Notes under the pieces: model-generated
Told to the model about the DNA's origin: nothing
Database searches by the model: none
What the model saw: the letters and a program-made list of their open reading frames with translations, nothing else
Shown: piece by piece, positions 54,121-64,000 of the stretch
Position numbering within the stretch: position 1 is the first letter of the stretch
Layout of the letters: the number at the start of each line of letters is the position of its first letter
Assembly (NCBI RefSeq): GCF_009730915.1
Contig: NC_052488.1
Span: 20,516,305 to 20,580,304, forward strand
Direction: 5' to 3'
Source: Dioscorea cayenensis subsp. rotundata
Lineage: Eukaryota; Streptophyta; Magnoliopsida; Dioscoreales; Dioscoreaceae
Length of the DNA stretch: 64,000 nucleotides
Translations under genes and position numbers: made by a program

Positions 54121-57033
54121 AAGGATTATATATATATAATATAAATATTTGTTGCCTCGAGATTGGCAACCAATGGATTAGATTATTGATTTTGTACGGT
54201 GGATGATTAAAGGGTTTATATTATTCACGTAATTTTTAATTAGAAATTATTACTTTATTTATGTATATATGATTAAAAAATATCATCCTTTTTATTTAAA
54301 ATTTATATTTTGTATTTTTTAATGTTAATGTTATTTGTTTTGATTTACGTGTTTTTTTAATTTTTTAAATTAATTTAAATGAAAAATAATCATTTTTTTG
54401 GGATTCTTGAGATTTATTTAGGAGAAATTAATAATATAATTTATATTTATTGCAAATTTCACTTAAAAATCACGATATAAAAAATATATATTAAATAAGT
54501 TTTCTTGCTTATATTTTAAATTTTTCAATTGACCAATCATTGGATAAATATCATGTCAAATTTCACCATTCTCATAATAATTGGCATGTGGTGGGCGTCT
54601 AATTATGAAAATAAATCAATTTTATAATTAAATAATTTTTTTAAGTATAATTAACACCTTCCGTTCTGACAACTCGAGTTCAAATCTCTTCTATAATAAA
54701 TTGGTTTCTCTATATTTTTCATTAAAGTAATGAAAAAGAATCATGTGTGCATGAAATACTAAGAAACTAATTATTGGATAAATATATATACATAAATGCT
54801 TGCTATCATTTAATAATGGAGTTTAGAATGAATGTAAATCAGATAAAGAAAGATATAGGAAAAACCCTAAAATTTTATCATTCATGAGAACTGAGAAGCA
54901 TGGTGGGCTTGGCTATCAAGTATGGGCCTTTTCAAGAACAAGCCCCATTTTCAATTGGGCTTTTCAATAGTGTGTGTAGTTTAGTTTTTTGGGTTTGTAT
55001 CTCCTTGCAAAATATATTTTTTATAGTTTATAAAACCGATATTTACTTATATACCACACAAATCATTTTTATTTGTTTATATATGCCAAAAAATCAACTA
55101 AAAATAAATAAATAATTATATATATATGTAAATTATCATCTACCTTTTTTTCAAAAATCCTAAGAAATAGGGGAGAAAAATATGATATATTATACATATT
55201 CATAAAACTTGAAAGCTGATTTTTAACTCTAATAAAAGAATTTTCTAATGGGATATAAACAAATGTGAATTTTGTGACTGTATATTAATAATTCTCAACT
55301 TTTGCTTATGTTAACAATCATCAACTTTTACAGGATGTGCAATCATTTTTTATTTTAAAATAAAAAAAAATGATAAACCACGTGTCAGAGTATACACAAG
55401 TGTGGAATTACTACTTCAGCACATGTGCAATTTTCTCATGAAGTTATAATTCAATGTCTTATTCAATTGATATTAGCATGATTAAAAATTAATGAATTAA
55501 ACATTATATATATATTTTTTTAAAATTTAAAAACAATATTATTTTTTTAGTTTTATAAACAAGACAAAAATGAAGTGACTCCAAACCTTGTAGATGAACA
55601 TACCAACGAAAATGTGAAAAAGGTGCATTATAATGATGTTTATAACAATTCTCCTTTGTCTAAATTAAATATTTTGATTTTAAAATGGTTTAATACATTG
55701 AGAATAAGGTTAAAAAATTTGAGATCACAACACATCATCAACATTAAAATAGGGTAAAAAATTTTAAGAGAAAAATTTTGCAATACATAACTCAATTAAG
55801 GCACACTTACAAAGAGGAGATTCATAAACAAAAAATATATAATTAAAATTAGAAAAATGGCCAAAATTTAAACATAAATTGAGACCAATAGAAGATAAGT
55901 GGTGAGAAAATTCTCAAAGGCAAATATTCTTAGGAGTTTCCATAAAACACATGCAAAGGCAAAGTTCCTTTCTAATGATAGCGCCATGACATTTGAACAA
56001 TATAATCTATTGTAGTGGTCCAACTTATTCCATGTGAAAAATCATAGGTGCCTCAAATGTTCAAATCAAAGTCTCATGCATGTGAAGAATTGTCCACTTT
56101 GATCAATCACGTTCTACTTAATATTTCTCAATTTTTTCTTATAAAAAAGTTTTCATATTTTCATATTCAAATCATACATATAAATATAATATTTTTTTCC
56201 CTTGTTCGATATGAAACTATTAAGTTCATCCTTTGTATACGGTATTCGTAACAATAAAAAAGACATTGAATTATTAGCGATTATGTATGAGTCTCCAACC
56301 TCTCTTTGGAAATTAATTTATTTTTTAGATAAATATATAAATAATTTAAGCTTATCTTATATGCACATGTAACATTAACATGCACCATGTTCAACATCTT
56401 TGAAAGATACCAAACATAGGCCTAATGACATGAGTACATGCAATTCAGCAAGAGAACATGATTGACAGTCTAATTAATTAAGACATGTCTCTTCTTCTCC
56501 CAAGCTCTCTTTTCACTCTTTTGCTCTATGCCCACTTATATTATTAAGAAGTTAAATAAAAATTTATTAAATTTTTTTATTAAATATGATAAACATGTAT
56601 TAAAAACATGCACATACATTAAAAAAAAACTCAAGTAAAAGTGCCGTAGAGTAAACTTTAATAAAACTTATATCTTCATTTTAAGTAAGTTTTGAGATTT
56701 TATTACAGATCATTTTCAAAACAAACACTTAGCGTACATAACACGATACTAATTAGTAAAAAAGTTGTTTGGTAAATTGAATTGACTAAACATAAATTTT
56801 ATTTTTATTTTTTACTTTCATAAACATAATTGGACTCGCTTTATTAAAAATTTTAAATGGAGATTTGACAAGTCCAACCAATTACAAGATTAGACATAGT
56901 CAACATCCCCCCTTGAGCATAAAAGTCATTGGTGGATATCAACATCAAGTAGGCCAAAAATTCTCCAATAAGTGGGCATTCCATTACTTAAGGGCCATAC
57001 AATACTGGTGCAGGAATTCCTGTGCCATTTGAA

Positions 57034-57078
<45 letters not shown>

Positions 57079-57840
57079 TCCCACCAACCGTGGTTATGCA
57101 ATGCTATTTGTCAACAATGAAAATAGTCTTGTGAATCACGTGAACATCCATGCAAATTAAAAGGACAAAAGTCCTGTTTAGTATAAATTAAAATTTAGCA
57201 TTAATTAGAAGGTGGAAGTACTAGTACATGAAGACTCCTTATATAAAGTATTTTGATTCATTAATCTAACAAACATGGCTAACCTTTTTATATATAATAC
57301 TAATTTTTATTGACATTTAAAACTAAATATGGTCCAATAATACTTGGTACAAAAAGTTTCAAATTTGAATTTCTCAACTCACAATATACAAAATCCACTC
57401 AACTTGCAGGAGTAGTTGCCACCACCTTTGACTAACAAAGGGCATCACTTTTATAAAAATAAATAAATTAGTAAAATTAATTATACAAACATCAAGGGCT
57501 CCAAATCAAGTATTTAAAAAGTAATAGTGATCAACAACAAATATTTATATAATTAATCCTTTAAAAGGATTTAAAGATCATCAATTCCCATATACACTAT
57601 GTATGTATTAATTGAGATACAAACAGGGAGGAGAGTGAGTGAAAAAGAGATCATCATCTCACCACCTCACTGAAAAAAGGGCCACAAAAAAAAACAGTAA
57701 AGGACCTAATTGACATACAAATATAATTTCAAGGACCAAATTAGCAAAGATAAGCTGATGATCTTCTAAGTAGTAGCAATAGTTCTCCATAAAAAAGATA
57801 AAGCTAGTAAATACCACAACTCTATAATCTAAAAAAGCAT
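54121..57840. other. Gene-poor AT-rich spacer
   Basis: No frame resembling a known protein. Contains a TA run near 55111-55125, an (ATT)n microsatellite (separate entry), and a short tRNA-like GAGTTCAAATCTC at about 54670 that may be a SINE remnant. Confidence 0.45.
57034..57076. repeat. (ATT)n microsatellite
   Basis: About 14 trinucleotide units between TTTGAAT and CATCCCACC. Confidence 0.95.
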
Positions 57841-59077
57841 TTATTTTGAAGCGTGTGGGCCCAACCCTAGCCACTGCTTGCTCTCCTCCGGCTTCGCCGC
57901 CGGCCGGCCGCCGCCGTTCACTTCATATGGCGCCTTTGCATTAACCCTGTTATTCATAACCATTAGCAATTTATTTCATTAATAAAAAATAAATTTAAAA
58001 TTTTGCACATATATATACACATGACTTGAAATATTTATATATTTTTATTAATTATTAAATGACGTGAAAAAATGTTAAAAACTTTCGTGAAACTAAATAG
58101 AATTTGTGGAGAATTACGTACCGGTCCTTTCTCTTCTCAAGAAAACGATGGAGTGAAGCTCTCCTTGCAATCGGCATCTCTGTTGTAAACACACAGTAAA
58201 TAACACAAAACTCAGGGACCATTCTGACAAATGTATAAACATTTACACAAAAACCCCTATTCTTCTTCTTAATTCAAAAGCACACACAAAAAAAAAAAGA
58301 GTTTTACACTTTTACCGGTGCCACTGGCTTGATTCAAACAAGGCGGCCGAACGGCGGCAGCCGGAGGAGCAACGGGCGTCGACGGAAGTGTACTGTTTGA
58401 AGGAGAGACGCTTTTAATTGGCTCACCGGCGATCACCGGAGCCTCAGCAGGCGTGCTCGTTTTGCCAGCAAGATTCAGTAAATCCATGGCTTTGCTCGCC
58501 GGAAAGTTGTCAAAGACGATAACTTTCCCGCCATAAAATATAGTCAACTGAGGTTTCTCTAATTCCCTTAAAAATAATTTAAAAAACTTCACATAAATAC
58601 TCAAAACTCAAAGGACCTCTTCGAAATATATATCAACAAAGGGCATTTTGGGAATAAGGAGAAAACAAACCTAGAACCTTCCGCCAGAGCCGGAGCCGGC
58701 GCGAAGCCGGCGCGCTGGGGAAATAAGTTCAAATCCATCGCGTTTCCCTTGTGATTCTCGTTTCCCGCATCCCCTCCGGCGACTTCAACGCCGGGCAGCA
58801 AATTCATCGTCTTAACTAAATAAATCCCCAAAAAAAAAAAAAAATTAGACAATATAAACAATTAAAAATAAAAAGAGAAGGAAAAGGGATGGTAATAGAG
58901 ACCACGATGATGGAGATCGAGGGGATTTGGGGCGGAGATCCCGAGGGAGAGATCGGGGAAGGAGGATGAAGGCTTTCGATCTTTGAGGAACTGGCTCAAG
59001 AGGTTGCAGGTGAGGGTGAAGGTGGAAGCGGGTTTCTCCGGCTTCTTGGAAACCTCATCGGACGGGGATGTCGACAT
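57841..59077 (-). CDS. JAZ: JAZ/TIFY10-type jasmonate repressor
   Basis: Transcriptional repressor of jasmonate signalling. In the family, the TIFY/ZIM domain binds NINJA and other JAZ proteins, and the Jas motif binds COI1 and MYC2-type factors. Five exons on the minus strand. Exon 1 begins at 59077 with MSTSPSDEVSKKPEKPASTF and contains the N-terminal FTLTCNLLSQFLKDRK block typical of the TIFY10/JAZ1-2 group. Exon 2 ends EGSR. Exon 3 starts ELEKPQLTIFYGGKVIVFDN, giving the TIFY core TIFYGG. Exon 4 supplies the Jas motif EMPIARRASLHRFLEKRKDR. Exon 5 reads VNAKAPYEVNGGG and ends KQWLGLGPHASK before the stop at 57841-57843. The GTG upstream (in frame, MRLPF as read) is not a plausible start. 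The intron between exons 4 and 5 splits the Jas region at KDR|V, the position linked in this family with alternatively spliced, jasmonate-insensitive forms. Frame intact. Confidence 0.94.
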
Positions 59078-59640
59078 GAAAGGTAATCTCACCGGCGAAG
59101 AAGAAGAAGAAGAGGATGAGTGAATTGGATTGGATTGGATTGGATTGGATTGGTTGTGCTTTGCGTTGCTTCCCCGTCTTCTCTTTTGTATTATAATAAT
59201 TATTTTTATTTTATTTATTTATTTATTGTTATTAATTTGGGGGGATTTCTGAGTGACTTTGTAATGTAACGTGTTTATAAAGACAGGTCCGTGATGATGT
59301 CGTGTTGGGGATTTAAAACACGTGATTTAATTGGAAAGAGGAGGAGGACTTCTTCTTCTTCTTTTTATTATTATTCTTCTTTTTTCTTTACTTTATTAAT
59401 TATTTATTTATTGAAAATGAATAAAATATTATGAGAAAAGTAAACAAAAAGGACTAATGTTAGGTTCATGCCTATCTTGTAAACAGCCTCCACTACCATG
59501 TGCGGATATATATTATTATATATTTATTTATTTATTTATTTATTATGAAGTTTAGACTGTTTAGTTTTTAATGATGAAACTGAAAACATAAAATCACCAC
59601 CAAGACAAACAACACAGAGATAACCCCACTAACTATGGAT
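59078..59640 (-). promoter_or_regulatory. JAZ 5' UTR and promoter
   Basis: Just upstream of the start are GAA repeats and an (ATTGG)n pentanucleotide run at 59124-59154. Further up the region is T-rich with an ACACGTGAT G-box-like core near 59320. G-boxes are MYC2-type sites, consistent with the known feedback control of JAZ genes, but the link here is only inferred. Confidence 0.4.
59124..59154. repeat. (ATTGG)n pentanucleotide repeat in the JAZ leader
   Basis: Six units of ATTGG beginning some 45 bases before the JAZ start codon (as CCAAT units on the gene strand). Confidence 0.85.
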
Positions 59641-59703
59641 CAAAAACTGTAAAATACAAAAAGAAGATCGAGAAATCTCCACCAGATCATATTAAAAGAT
59701 TCA

Positions 59704-59843
59704 TTATCTTGTGTCTTGGTCAACGTATTTCTCGGAAGATGGCACCCTCGTAATCTCCTCCACATGCGTGCCTGAAAACTCCAAGCTACGTTGAACAATC
59801 GACATAAAAGCTTCTGGCTTCTCTTTAATACCCTCGGAAGTTG
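59704..59843 (-). other. Orphan terminal-exon-like reading frame
   Basis: On the minus strand a TTTTTCAG acceptor at 59844-59851 is followed by an open frame with TSEGIKEKPEAFMSIVQRSL, EFSGTHVEEITRV and PSSEKYVDQDTR, then TAA at 59704-59706. Composition looks coding (mixed charged and hydrophobic residues, GC-richer than the surround). I do not recognise the family and find no upstream exon in the next 4 kb, so it may be a gene remnant. Confidence 0.3.
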
Positions 59844-60029
59844 CTGAAAAACCAAAATAAAAGTATATGATTAATCTTTAGACTGTTTAGTGATATGAAG
59901 TTATTTAATGTAAAAAATGTTAGATATTGAATGTTGTTATTTTTAAATTGAGAGTTTCATTGAGATTGTTCAAAAAATAATAAGTAGTTTTGCATTATTT
60001 TCCCAATTTAAAAATACACAATACTATTG

Positions 60030-60645
60030 AAATGTAATAATAATAATCTTAATTTTTTTGTTTATAGAGTAGATAAACACAGGTTTATTAAATAATTGAA
60101 AATTAGTACAAATAAAAAAAATAATTAATTTAACTATATATATATCATATATACATCTGATAAAGAAATTGGGAGTAAGACTCCGTGTTCATTAGCGATG
60201 TATCTATAGCTCAATTAAAAATATCAAAACATAAATAAAAAAAATACTCAAGAACTAATTGACAAGAATGAATCATCCATTAAAAATGCCATAGTGACTA
60301 GCAAATCTCTAGACCTCAATACTGTTAATTTGTTTTTGAGGATGAGAAGGTTTTATAGAAGATTCATGAAGTACAAAATTATTAGAAGTATATTGATGAG
60401 ATAAAGAGAGGTTTCTTTGTAAGTTTGTATGCTTCCTTTGTTTATATGTTTTCTATATAACTCTCATAATTGCATATAGATTTTTTTTTTATTTATTAAA
60501 AACTCTTGGCGTTAGTTAAACACTTAAATAGAGATATTATAAATAAATAATTTTATTATAAATAATAAGAATCAAATTTATGATTAAAATGTTCAATAAA
60601 TATTCTATATTCCCTATTTAACACACTATATATAGTTTCCTACAC
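60030..60645. repeat. Duplicated block, copy A
   Basis: Shares with copy B (about 60905-61520) the segments GTGTTCA(T/C)TAGCGATG, GAATCATCCATTAAAAA, AGATTCATGAAGTACAAAAT, TATTGATGAGATAA and AACTCTCATAATTGCAT in the same order and spacing. It is diverged by many substitutions. Function unknown. Confidence 0.75.
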
Positions 60646-60799
60646 GTCTCATCTTCATTGTTTTTCTTACAACACCGTCTATAAAAATTATTATTATTAT
60701 TTAAAAACTATGTACTTGCTAAGCTTTTATTTGCATACAATATATTCTGTCTACAATTTAAATAGATTTATTTAATAAAATAAATAATTATTTGTTTTG

Positions 60800-60945
60800 C
60801 CAACAATCTCTTAGTTTATTGGTACTAGATGATATTTGTCTTCATACCAAGAAAACAAGTTCAAATCACAATTTATACAAGGTAAAAGCACATGTAAGTT
60901 GAGATACTATTAAAATTTAATAATAATAATAATAACCTTAATATA
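60800..60945 (+). mobile_element. SINE-like remnant
   Basis: TTAGTTTATTGGTACTAG fits a Pol III A box and about 45 bases later AAGTTCAAATCACAA resembles a B box, followed by a short AAT-repeat tail. It lies at the junction before copy B of the duplicated block. Confidence 0.4.
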
Positions 60946-61520
60946 AATATACATTATAAATTAAATAAACCACAACTTTGTTAAATAATTAAAAATTAGT
61001 TCACACAAATAAAATAATTGATATAATTATATAAATCACATATATAGATGATGAATAAAACTGAACGTGTTCACTAGCGATGAATCTAGCTAGATCCCAA
61101 TAAAAAACACAAAAATATAATTAAAAAATATATATGACACTCAAGAAACAATCGATGAGGTGAATCATCCATTAAAAAAGCCAAAGTGGCCAGCAAATTT
61201 CTTGACCTCAGTACTGTTCATTTGTCTTTGATGATGTGGAGGTTTTATTGAAGATTCATGAAGTACAAAATTATTGGAAACATATTGATGAGATAATGAG
61301 AGGTTTCCTTGTATGTTTGCCATCTTGTATATATGTTTTCCTTATAACTCTCATAATTGCATGTAGTTATTTTTTTAATTTATTAAAACTATTGCCATTA
61401 GTTAAAACTTAAATAAAGATATTTTAAATAAATAAATTTATTTTAAAAATAAGAATCAAAATTATGATTAAAATATTCAATAAATGCCTTTATTTCCTGT
61501 TTAACATACTATATTTACGT
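60905..61520. repeat. Duplicated block, copy B
   Basis: Second member of the pair, about 875 bp downstream of copy A and in the same orientation. On the minus strand both copies read VLRSR(D/N)LL and AFLMDDS, but each frame is soon closed. Confidence 0.75.
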
Positions 61521-61725
61521 ATATATACTCAACCTCAGCGCAATGATATATATATATATATATATTTTTGACAGCATAGACAAATTATCTCAACATGCAC
61601 CCTAAACTCCTCAAAATTGAACCCTAGATTATATATATAAGAGTAAATAGTAAAACCGTTCATCTACCGGGATAATGGTGTGGTAATGACATGATTGGGG
61701 TCATGTGCAACTATAATGAAACTAG

Positions 61726-61760
<35 letters not shown>

Positions 61761-62455
61761 TGTAAGCTCGGTTTAGTCCTACGTTGAATCAAATGAGAAC
61801 GAGTCAATGTATATTTATATGGATGATAACCTCACTATATTTCGGCGATTTTTTTAGAATTATGAGTCCCCCATTATGTGCATCATTAATTATGTTTTCG
61901 TTGAGAGTAGGTTTGGGGCTCACCAACAGAGAGTTTTGACCATTGACAAAACATAAGTAAAGTGTCATCTCTGAGTGAAACACTGTTGATTGAAAACATA
62001 TCTTACTTGACAAAAATATCGGATCTGATCAAAAGAAATATTATAAGTCTCATTTAATTTTACATCCTCATATGATAATTTTACCCAATTGGATCAGTTT
62101 TTTAGTATATATGATAATTTTACCCAATTGGATCAGTCTTCTAGTGTTGTGGGTCTTTTATTGTGTGTATTAATATATTATTCTAAATGCATGAATAAGT
62201 ATCGTTATATGGGTATAATGCATTTTTAATTACGGAAAAATTATGCATATGAGCAATTATTACAGTTCAAATAAAAATTATTTACAATCACAGCGAAAAA
62301 GATAGTCATCAAATGAGCAATTATTTACAATTTAATCATCATGAGAATTTGGAACTTTATTTTCAATAGTGGTTTTTTTAAAAAAAATACTATAAATAAT
62401 ATTATTAAGTTCATATAATAATTAAAAATTCCAAGCTTTCACACTTCTCATCTTC
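61521..62455. other. AT-rich spacer
   Basis: Contains TA microsatellites near 61546-61564 and 61734-61756. A short direct repeat of ATGATAATTTTACCCAATTG lies near 62074 and 62110. No gene recognised. Confidence 0.45.
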
Positions 62456-62935
62456 ATTGTTTTTTTTTTCTTTTTTTAGAAAACGACAAGCACCAAAATC
62501 CAGAGACATACACATATAAGGAGCAAGGCTTAATGCCAACCCACGTGCTCCTATCTTACGTAGGATATGAGATTCAATCCACTACAAAAAAATTGCATTC
62601 TACAAACAAATAAATATCCATAACTAACTTGCAAAGGGATAACATGTCTTGGTAATTTACAAACGGAGTTATCGGCCATTGTTAAAATAGAAATGGATTA
62701 CCAACGGATGACATTTATGTTTCAAAAGTTGAAACGGATGTAAATTCCATTTGTAAAATTGAAACGGACTGCTAATTCGTTACTAATCAGTTAGTAATTA
62801 GTAACAAAACAAGTCCGTTGCTAAATTACGGTTTCTGATTCAACATCTTCTTGTAGTGATATCCCGAGTCCTCCACGAAATGAACGCTCTACGCAAGGGT
62901 TTTAATACCAATTGATCCAAAGACCGTTAATTCTT
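62456..62935 (-). mobile_element. SINE interrupted by a CACTA-type element
   Basis: Read on the minus strand, from about 62935: TTGGTATTAAAACCCTTGCG is an A-box-like start, then GGACTCGGGAT. After the insertion the text resumes with GATTGAATCTCATATCC, together forming a B-box region, and the body continues to an A-rich tail at about 62456-62478. Without the insertion the SINE is about 200 bp. Confidence 0.5.
62580..62858. mobile_element. Miniature CACTA (En/Spm-like) element
   Basis: Starts CACTACAAAAAAATTGC (62580) and ends CTTCTTGTAGTG (62858), whose reverse complement is CACTACAAGAAG: the diagnostic CACTA terminus. The inside has repeated GAAACGGA and ACGGA(T/G/C) sub-terminal-type motifs and no coding frame. 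The flanking 3-mers are ATC on the left and ATA on the right, a near but not exact 3-bp duplication. Confidence 0.7.
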
Positions 62936-63821
62936 ATAAAAAAGCTCCAATATATATATATATATATGTTTTGGAAAAAAACAAACCTACGTACTTGTTT
63001 TGTATTTATTGTTTTATAGCAAGGTGGATAATATAATTTGTACAAGTTGGATTTTAAGTCTAGTGGCTCTTGTTTGGATAGCAATTATAGTGTCTACAAT
63101 TTACGTAGATTTATTTATAGAACAAACAATTATTTGTTTTATTTTATTTTTATAAATGTCCTGTTCCACAATTTTTTTTTCATATAAATACACAGTGGTT
63201 ATAAGAAATAAATACTCTATTAAATTTTATTTATTTGTCCGTCTTAATCAATTCATATCTATTTAAAAAATAGGTTAAAATTAGTTGTTATTTTAAATTT
63301 ATTAAAATTATATTAATATTTTAAAATTATCCTCATTTAAACCCATCAATATTTTATTAATTATATATTTTATTCTTTTACTCTGTTTCAGTTTTCTAAA
63401 CAATTGTAGAAAATGTATGAGTGTATTAAAACTTAAAAAAAAGGTTTAAAAAAATATTCAATATTATATATATATATATATTTGAATAATAGAGTAGAAT
63501 TAGATTCTGGATATATAGTGTATGAATAATATAGAAAACAGTACTACTAGGAGAGAAATTTGTACCCATTATCTCAATTTTTATATTTTGGTGTCATACC
63601 ATCAGACTATTCGATGGTTAAATATTTAATAGATTTTTAAAATTAATACATAGAAAAAAAAATTCTAAAATGAAGTAAATAAAAACAGAACGGAAGGAAT
63701 ATTATGATTTTTGACAAATATAGGGGTATGGCTGAAATTAAAATTTGGTAGGGTTTGAAATGTAAAAAAACGAAAGAAAGAAAGAAAAAGCGCGGAAGAA
63801 GGACGAGATGGAGGGAGTTGT

Positions 63822-63856
<35 letters not shown>

Positions 63857-64000
63857 GCGCGTTGGACTTTTAAGGGCGGGAAATGTATGAATGCATTGAA
63901 ATTCGTGGCAAGTTGATGATGATATAATTGACGTTGATGCTGACTTCCACTGTCCAAAAAGCAGCCGACTCTTTGTTCCCCCCACTATGCAACATTATTT
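62936..64000. other. AT-rich window end, no gene seen
   Basis: Includes TA runs near 62950-62967 and 63467-63481 and an (ATA)n microsatellite at 63825-63853. The last 150 bases are GC-richer and might be the edge of a promoter outside the window. Confidence 0.4.
63825..63853. repeat. (ATA)n microsatellite
   Basis: About nine to ten trinucleotide units after GTTGTTGA. Confidence 0.9.

Noticed and set aside
53736..54122. Long Phe/Leu- and Ala-rich frames opposite the UBP1 first exon
   Set aside because: They derive from the T-rich leader and from CAG/CTG repeats that encode the UBP1 Gln tract in the true frame.

Overview
The window is nuclear DNA from a flowering plant. It is AT-rich and gene-sparse, its genes have many exons with GT-AG introns, and the families are plant-specific (COP1-interacting protein 7, chloroplast Cpn20, very-long-chain 3-ketoacyl-CoA synthase, GH35 beta-galactosidase with an SUEL lectin tail, FLZ zinc finger, UBP1, JAZ/TIFY). 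The species cannot be read from sequence alone. The protein flavour suggests a non-grass monocot (yam-like) at low confidence.

Layout: 1-6396 (minus) CIP7-like gene, 3' end outside the window; 7601-9987 (minus) chloroplast 20 kDa co-chaperonin; 10.86-11.57 kb LINE 3' fragment; 14894-16709 (minus) 3-ketoacyl-CoA synthase; 17.03-17.88 kb second LINE fragment; 18-26 kb gene-poor, repeat-rich tract with a TATATG minisatellite, a G-rich tract, an LTR-like fragment, a SINE with a perfect 16-bp target-site duplication and a TIR-type element; 26.8-30.1 kb decayed transposon-type coding region with a Ulp1-like part; 31315-37144 (plus) PP2A scaffold subunit A; 37.8-39.15 kb (minus) truncated beta-galactosidase pseudogene beside 39444-43237 (minus) full-length beta-galactosidase; 46721-47238 a complete TRIM retrotransposon; 47887-48557 (plus) FLZ protein; 49203-53915 (minus) UBP1-type triple-RRM protein; 57841-59077 (minus) JAZ repressor; 59.7-64 kb gene-poor with an orphan exon, a duplicated 0.6-kb block and a CACTA-type miniature element inserted in a SINE.

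The genes do not form a pathway cluster: light signalling, plastid protein folding, wax/lipid elongation, phosphatase scaffolding, cell-wall hydrolysis, SnRK1-linked signalling, RNA binding and jasmonate signalling lie side by side, as usual in plant chromosomes. The one local relationship is the tandem beta-galactosidase pair, one of which has decayed.

The most notable general observation is that four otherwise well-conserved genes carry six single-base frameshifts, all of which read as +1 insertions, while CIP7, FLZ, UBP1 and JAZ are intact. This points first to residual insertion errors in a long-read assembly; real pseudogenisation is the alternative. The clearest newly delimited elements are the TRIM (165/167-bp LTRs, primer-binding site, polypurine tract, TTAAT duplication), the SINE at 23.2 kb and the CACTA-in-SINE nest at 62.5-62.9 kb. 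I did not find a convincing new biological system.
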